In this document: in pieces, positions 1-6,846 of the stretch
Layout of the letters: each line of letters opens with the position of its first letter
How positions within the stretch are numbered: the first letter of the stretch is position 1
Origin: an uncultured Prevotellaceae bacterium
GTDB lineage: Bacteria > Bacteroidota > Bacteroidia > Bacteroidales > Bacteroidaceae
Length of the DNA stretch: 18,688 bases
Direction of reading: 5' to 3'
NCBI GenBank assembly: GCA_902800435.1
Contig: CADCEQ010000063.1
Span: forward strand, 1 to 18,688
Translations under genes and position numbers: made by a program
The notes under the pieces: model-generated
Told to the model about the DNA's origin: nothing
Databases searched by the model: none
What the model saw: the letters and a program-made list of their open reading frames with translations, nothing else

Positions 1-1119
1 AAAGTAATTTTAGCCGCAGTACTGATGGGCGGATTGCTCACAGCCTGCACAAACCAAGAACAAAATAAAAAAGAAGAGAATATGACAACATTGAATCTGG
101 CACAAGAGTGGGACAAGGTGTTCCCGCTGAGCGAGAAAGTGAACCACCGCAAGGTGACGTTTGAAACACAGTACGGGCTGACGCTGGCTGCCGACCTCTA
201 TACGCCAAAGGATGCCGAGGGCAAGATGGCTGCCATTGCCGTGAGCGGGCCCTTCGGCGCCACCAAGGAGCAGTCGAGCGGACTTTATGCCATGCAGATG
301 GCTGAGCGCGGCTTTGTGGCACTCGCCTTCGACCCCTCGTACACTGGTGAGAGTAGCGGCGAGCCTCGTCGCACGGCCTCGCCCGACATCAATACGGAGG
401 ACTTCATGGCTGCTGTCGACTTCCTGTCGAAGCAGGAGAACGTGAATGCTGACAGGATTGGCATTATCGGCATCTGCGGTTGGGGAGGCATCGCCCTGAA
501 TGCTGCCGCTGCCGACGTGCGCATCAAGGCCACTGTGGCTTCGACGATGTACGACATGACGCGCGTCAGCGGCAATGGCTACTTCGACAGCGAGGACAAG
601 GAGGAGTCGCGCCATGCGGCCCGTGAGGCTATGGCCAAGCAGCGTCTGGCTGACCCGCTGGCAATGGCTGGCGGCGTGATTGACCCGCTGCCTGACGATG
701 CCCCTCAGTTTGTGAAGGATTACTTCGACTACTACAAGACGCCACGCGGCTATCATGCCCGCTCAGGCAACTCGAACGACGGCTGGCGCACCATCGGCAC
801 TCAGGCCTACGCCAACAGCCGTTTCCTCTACTATATCAACGAGATTCGCTCTGCCGTCCTCGTGATGCACGGCGAGAAGGCCCACTCGCGCTATTTCGGC
901 GAGGCTGCCTACAAGTACATGGTGGAGGGCAAGGCCGAAGGCTACAACACCGTCGGCAAGCCTAATCCTAATCCTGCGAACAAGCAGCTGTTCATCATCC
1001 CTGGAGCCACACACTGCGACCTCTACGACGGCGGCTACACGGAGCTGACGGGCAAGGGCGAGCCGAAGAACCTGATTCCCTGGGACCAGCTGGCCGATTT
1101 CTTCAATCAGAATCTGTGA
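1..1119 (+). CDS. Alpha/beta hydrolase lipoprotein, dienelactone-hydrolase-like (5' partial)
   Basis: The frame is open from the first base, so the true start lies upstream of the window. The visible N-terminus is the hydrophobic core and lipobox of a lipoprotein signal (LLTAC, Cys at visible codon 16), so the protein is probably anchored in an envelope membrane. The fold is alpha/beta hydrolase: a nucleophile elbow GICGWGG places a cysteine (visible codon 159) where most esterases carry serine, as in dienelactone hydrolases, and a late GATHCD gives the candidate catalytic histidine (codon 338). HGEKAHS near codon 290 probably lies close to the acidic residue. The sequence resembles the YcjY-type hydrolases of unknown substrate. 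An internal ATG at base 82 would remove the signal peptide and is less likely. No terminator with a U-tract follows; two small hairpins (1126-1139, 1140-1151) and a repeat do. Fold assignment is firm; substrate is unknown. Confidence 0.85.
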   Translation, partial: KVILAAVLMGGLLTACTNQEQNKKEENMTTLNLAQEWDKVFPLSEKVNHRKVTFETQYGLTLAADLYTPKDAEGKMAAIAVSGPFGATKEQSSGLYAMQMAERGFVALAFDPSYTGESSGEPRRTASPDINTEDFMAAVDFLSKQENVNADRIGIIGICGWGGIALNAAAADVRIKATVASTMYDMTRVSGNGYFDSEDKEESRHAAREAMAKQRLADPLAMAGGVIDPLPDDAPQFVKDYFDYYKTPRGYHARSGNSNDGWRTIGTQAYANSRFLYYINEIRSAVLVMHGEKAHSRYFGEAAYKYMVEGKAEGYNTVGKPNPNPANKQLFIIPGATHCDLYDGGYTELTGKGEPKNLIPWDQLADFFNQNL

Positions 1120-1125
1120 GGAGTT

Positions 1126-1185
1126 CTTGCTTAGGCAAGCGACCAAGGTCGAGCGAAGGAGCTGAGGAGTAAGGAGCTGAGGAGT
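1126..1185. repeat. Two small hairpins and a 15-bp tandem duplication
   Basis: Just after the hydrolase stop are two perfect small inverted repeats, CTTGC-TTAG-GCAAG (1126-1139) and CGACC-AA-GGTCG (1140-1151). They are followed by two adjacent perfect copies of AAGGAGCTGAGGAGT (1156-1170 and 1171-1185). The purine-rich GAGGAGT core is the reverse complement of the octamer array at 5624-5654, so this looks like a dispersed intergenic sequence type of this genome. No function can be read from it. Confidence 0.7.
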
Positions 1186-1199
1186 TGAGTAGTAAAAGA

Positions 1200-1229
1200 A
1201 GGTGGCCGATCGTCCCCGATCAGCCACCT
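1200..1229 (-). terminator. Intrinsic terminator of the small minus-strand unit
   Basis: A 13-bp stem (1200-1212 with 1217-1229) closes a 4-base loop. It has a single C.A mismatch on the plus strand that becomes a G.U pair on the minus-strand RNA. On the minus strand the stem is followed by TCTTTT. It lies about 37 nt past the stop codon of the small acidic reading frame, so it most likely ends that transcript. Confidence 0.7.
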
Positions 1230-1266
1230 CAAACTAAACAAATACTTTATGAATTAATGCCTGTGA

Positions 1267-1548
<282 letters not shown>

Positions 1549-1576
1549 TTAACAAGAAGTGGGTATTGTGGCGCCG

Positions 1577-3742
1577 TCACAGCCGTATGGGCACCACGAG
1601 CTTGAACGTGATGTTGCGGCCCATGTTGTAGACGCCACGACGGCCCGTGACCACGTTCTCCTCGGCATATTTCAGCCGGCTCAGGTGGTTCTGGTAGGCT
1701 TTGTTCAGCAGGTTGTCGGCTGTGATGTACAGTTCGGCAACCTTTCTCCGCTTCATCTGAATGTCGGTGCCTGCCGAGAGACTGACCAGCGCATAGCCAG
1801 GCGTCGTGGTCTCTGTATCGTCGGCGCTGTAGATGTGGGTCTGCTTCAGATAGCAGTCAAGTCCGGCAGCCACATAGAGGTTGTTCAGCAGCGAGCGGTG
1901 GGCGGCTTCTGTCGTGTGGTGATGACTGACCGTCGGGTGCGAGTGGTGCGTGAGTTCCCATTTCAGCTCAGACGACCAGTGGGGTGCTGGCGTGAAGGGC
2001 AGGTACTTCGTGTCGGCACTGGCATTCATCTGGCGGGCATCGACATACGAGAAGGTGTTTGAGAAGTGGACGGAGTGGACCGGGTGGAAGTCGACGCCTG
2101 CCTCGAAGCCCAGCAGTCGGGCGTCGCCCTGGGTATAGGCGTAGGTCAGGTAGCCTTCTTCGATTACCTGATCCAGCCGATGGGTAAAGATGTAGTTGTC
2201 GATGCGGTTGGCAAAGAGCGCCACCTGGGCCGATACGTAGCGCGAGGTGAAGTCGAGCCCGAGGTCGGCCTGCAGGCTGTACTCGGCCTTCAGCTGCTGG
2301 TTGCCCAGTTCGTAGCGTATGGAGCCCTCGTGAACGCCGTTGGCTGACAGCTCGCTCATGTTGGGCGTGCGGAATCCGCGTGCCAGGTTCAGGCGCAGGT
2401 TGAAGTTGTCGCTAATGTTGCAGACGGCTCCCAGGCTACCCGTCAGGCCGTTGAAGTGGCGGGTGAAGTCGCGGAAGCGCAGTTCTCCTTCCTCGTCCAG
2501 CTCATACCCGTGAAGCCCGCGATGGTCATATCGCACGCCACCGTTCAGCGTCCAGCGCTCGCCAATGGCTTTGGTGGCTGTGGCATAGAGTCCGAAGTCG
2601 AACAGGCGGTAGTCGGGAATCAGGTATTCCTCGCCCTCGTTGCCCGACTTCTGATACATGCCGCCGAGCCCGCCCGAGAACTTCCAGCCGTCCCACTCGG
2701 CGGTCACGTAGCGCAGGTCGTAGGTCAGCGTGTGCAGCTTGAAGAACAGTTCGTAGTCGTCGGCCGACTCCTCGAACTCCTGCCGGCGGTTCTGCTGATA
2801 GCCCACGATGGCCTTGAGGAAGCCCGAGGGGAGGTTGAGCGAGTTGTCCCATACCAGCTTGTAGTGCTTCACCTGCTGGAAGGGTAGGGACTTGGCGTAA
2901 CTCGTCGTGGAGGCCGCCGAGCACAGCAGCTCGCCCGTCACGGCGTCGCGCTCGCCTTCGATGATGCTCGGCGTCAGGTGGTAGGCCGTCCACGTAAGCC
3001 GCGAGTGGCCCCACGACTTGTTCAGGCCCAGCAACAGCCGGCCCGCCCGTTCGCGGAACTGTGAGCCGCTGACGTAGTCGTCGTACTTGTTCTTATAGGC
3101 GTGGGCCATCTTGTCGCTGAAGCGGGCGTCCCACACGAAGCCCCGCTGGTTGCCTGCCATCGAGAGGTTGTAGCCGAAGAGGCCGTTGTTGGTCTGATAC
3201 TCCGAGCTGACGTTGGCGCGCATCTCGCCTTCGGCTGGCGTCGGCTGAGCGTGGAGTATGACCACGCCCGCCATTGCGTCGGAGCCGTACATCAGCGAGG
3301 CGGGGCCCTTCAGTATCTCAACTGAGCCGACGCTGCTGCCGTCGACCTCGACGCCGTGCTCGTCGCCCCACTGCTGCCCCTCCTGGCGCACGCCCTCGCT
3401 CATCACCACCACGCGGTTGTAGCCCAGACCTCGGATGATGGGCTTCGATATGCTGCCGCCCGTCGTCAGCTGACTGACACCTGGCTGGTGGCTGATGGCG
3501 TCGATGATATTGGTCGATGTCGTGGCCCTGAGTGCCTGTGCCGTGACGATGCTCACGGGAGCTGTAGCGTGCTTCAGTTTGGTGTCGCCCGTTACGCCCG
3601 TCACCGTCAGCTCGTTCAGGTTCAGATGGCGGAAAAACACATCGGTCGAGTCCTCCGCATGACGGTGCACCTTTATGTCGTCTTGTGCTGCCACCGTCGT
3701 GCATACACACAACAATGGCAGAATGATATGTCTTGTCTTCAT
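1577..3742 (-). CDS. TonB-dependent outer-membrane receptor, likely metal uptake
   Basis: A 721-residue protein of normal length for a TonB-dependent receptor. It has a signal peptide (residues 1-19, cleavage after TVAA), a plug domain at about 50-170 with the typical SISKPIIRGLGYNRV and VEILKGPASLMYGSDAMAGV segments, then a beta-barrel ending in an aromatic-rich strand and the C-terminal FKLVVPIRL. NELTVTG near residue 45 is the probable TonB box. A histidine-rich stretch (about residues 595-612, with HHSHP and SHHH) sits in the late barrel, probably an extracellular loop, and suggests metal or metal-chelate binding. The Cys/His-rich membrane protein lies 52 nt upstream and the promoter with the shared upstream module lies in front of that, so the two are probably co-transcribed. 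Family certain; substrate (zinc, copper or other) inferred. Confidence 0.92.
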   Translation of the reverse strand: MKTRHIILPLLCVCTTVAAQDDIKVHRHAEDSTDVFFRHLNLNELTVTGVTGDTKLKHATAPVSIVTAQALRATTSTNIIDAISHQPGVSQLTTGGSISKPIIRGLGYNRVVVMSEGVRQEGQQWGDEHGVEVDGSSVGSVEILKGPASLMYGSDAMAGVVILHAQPTPAEGEMRANVSSEYQTNNGLFGYNLSMAGNQRGFVWDARFSDKMAHAYKNKYDDYVSGSQFRERAGRLLLGLNKSWGHSRLTWTAYHLTPSIIEGERDAVTGELLCSAASTTSYAKSLPFQQVKHYKLVWDNSLNLPSGFLKAIVGYQQNRRQEFEESADDYELFFKLHTLTYDLRYVTAEWDGWKFSGGLGGMYQKSGNEGEEYLIPDYRLFDFGLYATATKAIGERWTLNGGVRYDHRGLHGYELDEEGELRFRDFTRHFNGLTGSLGAVCNISDNFNLRLNLARGFRTPNMSELSANGVHEGSIRYELGNQQLKAEYSLQADLGLDFTSRYVSAQVALFANRIDNYIFTHRLDQVIEEGYLTYAYTQGDARLLGFEAGVDFHPVHSVHFSNTFSYVDARQMNASADTKYLPFTPAPHWSSELKWELTHHSHPTVSHHHTTEAAHRSLLNNLYVAAGLDCYLKQTHIYSADDTETTTPGYALVSLSAGTDIQMKRRKVAELYITADNLLNKAYQNHLSRLKYAEENVVTGRRGVYNMGRNITFKLVVPIRL

Positions 3743-3794
3743 TCTGTGATTTGATTAAAAGGATGTATATAAGTAATGTATAAGCCGCTGGAAC

Positions 3795-4142
3795 TCAGAC
3801 AGAAGGAGGCCCGCGCGTAACAATGAAGCCACAGCAGGCAGCATGGTGGCTGCACAAAGGCTGGGCATGATTCGTCTTACATACATGAGTAAACACCCTG
3901 ACGGCCATCACAGTAGCTGTCAGCGTGGTTAGCGTCAGAAACTGGCAGAGCACGCAGTCGTGAGCCAACAGCGACGTCTGCGTCAGGTGGCCATGACAAC
4001 TGTGATGTACGCAGTCCGTACACTCCGTTTCAGCATCTGACAGACTGTCGCCGTGAACGTGAAGCGACGAGAATAGCAGCATTGGCACAAACACTGCCAA
4101 TAGCAACCACGATGCAAAATGTCGTTTCCTAGTCCAGTTCAC
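3795..4142 (-). CDS. Small Cys/His-rich membrane or periplasmic protein
   Basis: The protein has 115 residues. It opens with basic residues and a hydrophobic segment (about 11-27, WLLLAVFVPMLLF), followed by a Cys/His-rich stretch with HVHG, CTDC, HHSCHGH and HDCVLC, a second hydrophobic segment (about 68-83) and a C-terminal CSHHAACC. This looks like a membrane-anchored metal-binding protein, reminiscent of DUF2946-type proteins near metal transporters; I cannot assign it to a named family. The start is GTG at 4142, chosen because a signal/anchor begins there; the next in-frame ATG (codon 21) would destroy the anchor. The -7 box ends only 4 nt upstream of the GTG, so the mRNA may be leaderless. 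It precedes the TonB receptor by 52 nt and probably supports the same metal pathway. Confidence 0.75.
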   Translation of the reverse strand: MNWTRKRHFASWLLLAVFVPMLLFSSLHVHGDSLSDAETECTDCVHHSCHGHLTQTSLLAHDCVLCQFLTLTTLTATVMAVRVFTHVCKTNHAQPLCSHHAACCGFIVTRGPPSV

Positions 4143-4146
4143 GGCT

Positions 4147-4155
4147 GCAAAGGTA
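4147..4155 (-). promoter_or_regulatory. -7 box upstream of the Cys/His protein and TonB receptor
   Basis: Minus strand TACCTTTGC matches TAnnTTTG. The usual -33 TTTG is absent at the right distance, and its place is taken by the shared module 4156-4207. This suggests an activator-dependent promoter or one controlled at that site. Confidence 0.65.
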
Positions 4156-4176
4156 CGTCGATTTCCCCTATTCCTT

Positions 4177-4207
4177 GATAATCTCCTCTAAGAATTAACG
4201 ATTTTTT
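4177..4207 (-). promoter_or_regulatory. Candidate operator, copy A
   Basis: The segment contains GTTAAT-N11-ATTATC on the minus strand, an imperfect inverted repeat (half-sites at 4177-4183 and 4194-4199), preceded by an A-tract and TCG. The segment is nearly identical to 4961-4991, and both lie exactly 30 nt from the start of their -7 box. Probably the binding site of a shared regulator; the protein is unknown. Confidence 0.6.
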
Positions 4208-4217
4208 ACCTGAACGG

Positions 4218-4689
4218 CTACTCGGTATAATTGTGGTCAACCACGATGGCCACTTGCATGCCTGGCACCAGAGGCTGAATCTCGCTGGTGAGCTGGCCGA
4301 CGAAGGCAGCGTCGTCGTGGACGGAGATATCGGGAACGACGTCAACTGAAAGCAGATTCTCATTCTCAGAATAATAGAAGCCATGCACCTGCACAATATC
4401 CTTGTGGGCAGCGAGGGTCTTCATCACCTGCGACTGCAGTTCGGCGCGGCGGTTGCTGCCAGTAGCAACGGCATATACGCCAACGGTCATGATGATGCCG
4501 TGACGCTCGTACATCTGGATGGTGATCTTGCGGGTAAGCCCGTGAATGTCGTGAGCCGACATCGACGGCGTCCATCACGATAGCCACGCTGCCGGCCAAT
4601 ATGCCCACAGCGGCCTTGAATCCGGCCAGCAGCACGTTGGCGGCTATGCCAATCCAGCTGGTGCGGATGATTTCCTGACTGCGACTCAT
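4218..4689 (-). pseudogene. Cation diffusion facilitator, internally deleted
   Basis: Two ends of one cation-efflux (CDF) gene are joined out of frame. Residues 1-42 from the ATG at 4689 (MSRSQEIIRTSWIGIAANVL and on to GSVAIVMDAV) are the first transmembrane helix and the conserved aspartate region. The last 114 residues, in another frame ending at 4218, are the C-terminal cytoplasmic region typical of Bacteroidota CDF proteins (HDIHGLTRKI, HGIIMTVGVYA, ATGSN, and the final VVDHNYTE). Transmembrane helices 2-6, the metal sites and the first part of the cytoplasmic domain are missing, roughly 240 residues judged from family length. The junction lies near 4563-4570. The product cannot transport. 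It lies 22 nt after the small winged-helix-like gene, and both follow promoter copy B. Could also be an assembly collapse. Confidence 0.8.
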
Positions 4690-4711
4690 CGTCGAATGTG
4701 TGTAGGGGTTA

Positions 4712-4885
4712 TTACTTGGCGGGTTCCCACTTACAGCGTACGGGCGACACGATGGCACCCTCTTTCTTCAACTCGGCAAAAGCCTTGTCAACCTCTTTGC
4801 GGTCGGCACCCAGTGCCTTCGTCACGTCGCCTGCCGAGACGGGCTTGCCGGCCTCGCGCATGGCCTGTAATACTTGCTCTTTCAT
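4712..4885 (-). CDS. 57-residue winged-helix-like small protein
   Basis: A 57-residue frame (MKEQVLQAMREAGKPVSAGD at the N-terminus, CKWEPAK at the end) with the layout of a compact winged helix-turn-helix: helix 1 (about 2-12), a second helix after PVSAGDV, a recognition-like helix (about 29-42, DRKEVDKAFAELKKEG), then a short wing strand (AIVSPVRCKW). Codon use matches its neighbours. The ATG at 4885 follows a -7 box (4931-4939) by a leader of about 40 nt. It sits 22 nt upstream of the cation-efflux remnant. It could be a small DNA-binding regulator of that unit, but it is shorter than typical MarR or ArsR repressors and has only one cysteine, so metal sensing by itself is not evident. Function inferred. 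Confidence 0.7.
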   Translation of the reverse strand: MKEQVLQAMREAGKPVSAGDVTKALGADRKEVDKAFAELKKEGAIVSPVRCKWEPAK

Positions 4886-4930
4886 AACTGATCAGTAGTT
4901 TGTAAAAAAATGAGTTTTTAAGTGTCAGTT

Positions 4931-4939
4931 GCAAAGATA
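4931..4939 (-). promoter_or_regulatory. -7 box upstream of the winged-helix / efflux unit
   Basis: Minus strand TATCTTTGC matches TAnnTTTG, with no clear -33 TTTG. The upstream 50 bp is collinear with the region in front of the promoter at 4147-4155. Confidence 0.65.
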
Positions 4940-4960
4940 CACCTTTTTCCTCTATTCTGT

Positions 4961-4991
4961 GATAATCCCCCCTAAGAATTAACGATTTTTT
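4961..4991 (-). promoter_or_regulatory. Candidate operator, copy B
   Basis: Contains the same GTTAAT-N11-ATTATC inverted repeat and flanking A-tract as 4177-4207, with two A/G differences in the spacer. It lies 30 nt from its -7 box start, exactly as copy A does. The region between it and the plus-strand gene at 5123 also holds that gene's promoter. Confidence 0.6.
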
Positions 4992-5050
4992 AGTTGAAAC
5001 GGTTCATATCTGACAGCTCCCGCTCAAATCCTCACTTTTATCCGAAAAAG

Positions 5051-5082
5051 TTTGGAGGTTTGCGGATTATTATGTATTTTTG
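5051..5082 (+). promoter_or_regulatory. Bacteroidota promoter of the 5123-9375 gene run
   Basis: A -33 TTTG (5051-5054) and a -7 TATTTTTG (5075-5082) are separated by 20 bp, close to the expected spacing. The first ATG follows about 40 nt later. Confidence 0.7.
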
Positions 5083-5122
5083 CACCAATTTAATTACACA
5101 AGGAACGAACTGACAGCAACAG

Positions 5123-5620
5123 ATGAAACGACTTTCTTTAATTCTGATCTCAGCACTCTGCACTGCGAGCATCCAGGCCCAGCATGTCGACTTCCGTGGG
5201 GCCAACCATTGCGGCATCTATACCAACGAGAAAAATCTGCTGAAGCAATGGCCCGAGGGAGGTCCCCAGAAGTTGTGGGTGGTCAACGACGCGGGCAAGG
5301 GCAACTCCAGCGCGCTGGTCAGCGACGGATTCATCTATACCGCCGGCCTGACGGAGAGCGAGCAGGAAGAGCAGCCCTGGGTCGGAGGCAACAAGGGGCG
5401 TGGAGCCCTCATCGTGGCCGACGACATGTTCTATATGTTTGATGAGCGACGAGGCACCATGGGCCTGGCCCGCATCAATCCTGAGAAGCTCGACGTCGTG
5501 AGCGAGTTCCGTATTACTGACGGCTCAGGAGCCTGCTTCTCTCATCCCACCATCTTCGACGGCGTCCTCTACGTCCGTCGCGGTTCGGCCCTCATGGCCT
5601 TCAACGTCAAAGAGCCTTAG
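5123..5620 (+). CDS. PQQ-type beta-propeller protein, internally shortened
   Basis: A 165-residue exported protein (signal peptide residues 1-19, SIQAQ cleavage). The N-terminal part (FRGANHCGIY, LLKQWPEGGP, LWVVNDAGKGNSSALVSDGF) and the C-terminal part (NKGRGALIVADDMFYMFDER, GLARINPEKLDVVSEFRI, GVLYVRRGSALMAFNVK) match the first and last blades of Bacteroidota PQQ-like propeller proteins of around 400 residues. The middle blades are missing, with the junction near residues 89-93 (WVGG/NKGRG), so about 250 residues seem to have been lost in frame. The reading frame is intact, so a short product can be made, but a closed propeller cannot form from it. It is the first gene of a run with the phosphatase (38 nt later) and the GH31 enzyme. 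Function of the intact relatives is poorly defined. Confidence 0.7.
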   Translation: MKRLSLILISALCTASIQAQHVDFRGANHCGIYTNEKNLLKQWPEGGPQKLWVVNDAGKGNSSALVSDGFIYTAGLTESEQEEQPWVGGNKGRGALIVADDMFYMFDERRGTMGLARINPEKLDVVSEFRITDGSGACFSHPTIFDGVLYVRRGSALMAFNVKEP

Positions 5621-5623
5621 ACC

Positions 5624-5654
5624 ATCTCCTCATCTCCTCAACTCCTCAACTCCT
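5624..5654 (+). repeat. Octamer tandem repeat upstream of the phosphatase
   Basis: Two copies of ATCTCCTC are followed by AACTCCTC and AACTCCT, almost four 8-bp units ending 4 nt before the phosphatase ATG. A change in copy number would alter the distance between the preceding stop and this start. The CTCCTC core is the reverse complement of the repeat at 1156-1185. Confidence 0.75.
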
Positions 5655-5658
5655 AACA

Positions 5659-6837
5659 ATGACCAACTGCCAATCAAAACGTTCCCACACCTCTGCATCG
5701 TTGCAGAGCGGCTGCAGGACCGCTCTCCTGCTCATGCTTGTAAGTCTGCTGACCCTCACTGCCTCGTGCGCCAAAGACGACAACCCCAGCGGCGGCCAGC
5801 CGACGATCACGGGCATCATCTCGTCGTACAACGAGTTCGGAGCGGCCATGCTCGACTTCACTGAGGCCGACATGACCAAGGCCGGATTCACCCTCGGCGA
5901 CGTCGTCAGCATCTCAGTCGCTGGTAATGACATCGTCATGCCCTACTACGACGGCTACTACACCCGCAACGGCGAATACCTCTGCGTGGCCTATCCCACC
6001 TATCCCAGCATCTGCTTCACGGCCAACAACGTCGGAGTGCCCTACGAGCTTACAAGGCTTGAGGGCCAGCCCGTCACCATCACCATGCATCAGAAGGGCG
6101 GCTGCCTCGACGTGCAGCAGGCCATGAGCATGAAGTACGTCAACGAGCGCGACCACTACGCCGAGTCTACCGATGCCCAGTATGCCAATGCGCGTGCAGC
6201 CAGCGGCGGCAGCCTGGCCAGCGGCGTGCTGCATCGCAGTTCGTCGCCGTTCAGCAACGGCAGCAACCGCGCCTTCTACGTGTCCGAATACCTCGAGCAG
6301 CAGGGCGTGAAGACCGTGCTCAACCTCGCCGATACCGAGGAGAAAATGCTCACTTACGACATGCCGCCCTACAGCCGCACGCTTTGGGACAGCGGCAGCG
6401 TCATCCTCTGTCCGCTGAAGGCCGACCCCACCGCCCCTGACTACAACCGCCGGCTCATTGAAGCCCTGAAGGAGCTGCCGTCGCACCCTGCCCCCTACGT
6501 CGTTCACTGCATGGAGGGAAAAGACCGCACGGGCTACGTCTGCGCCCTGCTCGAGGGACTCTGCGGCGCTACCTACGACGAGATTGTGGCCGACTATCTG
6601 ATAACCTACGACAACTATTATCACATCAATCCCGTCGACAATCCTGAGCTGTGCAACAGCCTCGTGACGCTGCGCCTCCACACCTGCCTGATGTATTATG
6701 CCGACGTCATCGACGAAGACCAGTTGCCGTCCGTCGACTACGCTGAGGCCTTTGCCGACTATCTGCTCACCCACGGCATGACCCAGCAGCAGCTCGACGC
6801 CCTCGTTCAGGCACTGACGGGAAAAGCGCCGAATTAA
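5659..6837 (+). CDS. Lipoprotein tyrosine phosphatase (Y_phosphatase3-like)
   Basis: The protein has 392 residues. Residues 1-36 are a long lipoprotein signal ending in LTAS-Cys37, so the protein is probably membrane anchored outside the cytoplasm. Residues about 50-155 form a domain I do not recognise with certainty (GIISSYNEFGAAMLDF). From about 165 the sequence follows the bacterial tyrosine/dual phosphatase family: SGVLHRSSSPF, VKTVLNLADTEEKM, and the P-loop signature HCMEGKDRTG with nucleophile Cys284 and Arg290, followed by the DEIVADYLITYDNYY helix. Aspartates near 255 are candidates for the general acid. The ATG at 5659 is preceded by the octamer repeat. It lies 38 nt after the propeller gene and 9 nt before the GH31 gene, so an operon is likely. 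The substrate (protein phosphotyrosine, inositol phosphates or sugar phosphates) is unknown. Confidence 0.85.
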   Translation: MTNCQSKRSHTSASLQSGCRTALLLMLVSLLTLTASCAKDDNPSGGQPTITGIISSYNEFGAAMLDFTEADMTKAGFTLGDVVSISVAGNDIVMPYYDGYYTRNGEYLCVAYPTYPSICFTANNVGVPYELTRLEGQPVTITMHQKGGCLDVQQAMSMKYVNERDHYAESTDAQYANARAASGGSLASGVLHRSSSPFSNGSNRAFYVSEYLEQQGVKTVLNLADTEEKMLTYDMPPYSRTLWDSGSVILCPLKADPTAPDYNRRLIEALKELPSHPAPYVVHCMEGKDRTGYVCALLEGLCGATYDEIVADYLITYDNYYHINPVDNPELCNSLVTLRLHTCLMYYADVIDEDQLPSVDYAEAFADYLLTHGMTQQQLDALVQALTGKAPN

Positions 6838-6846
6838 GCCAGAATC

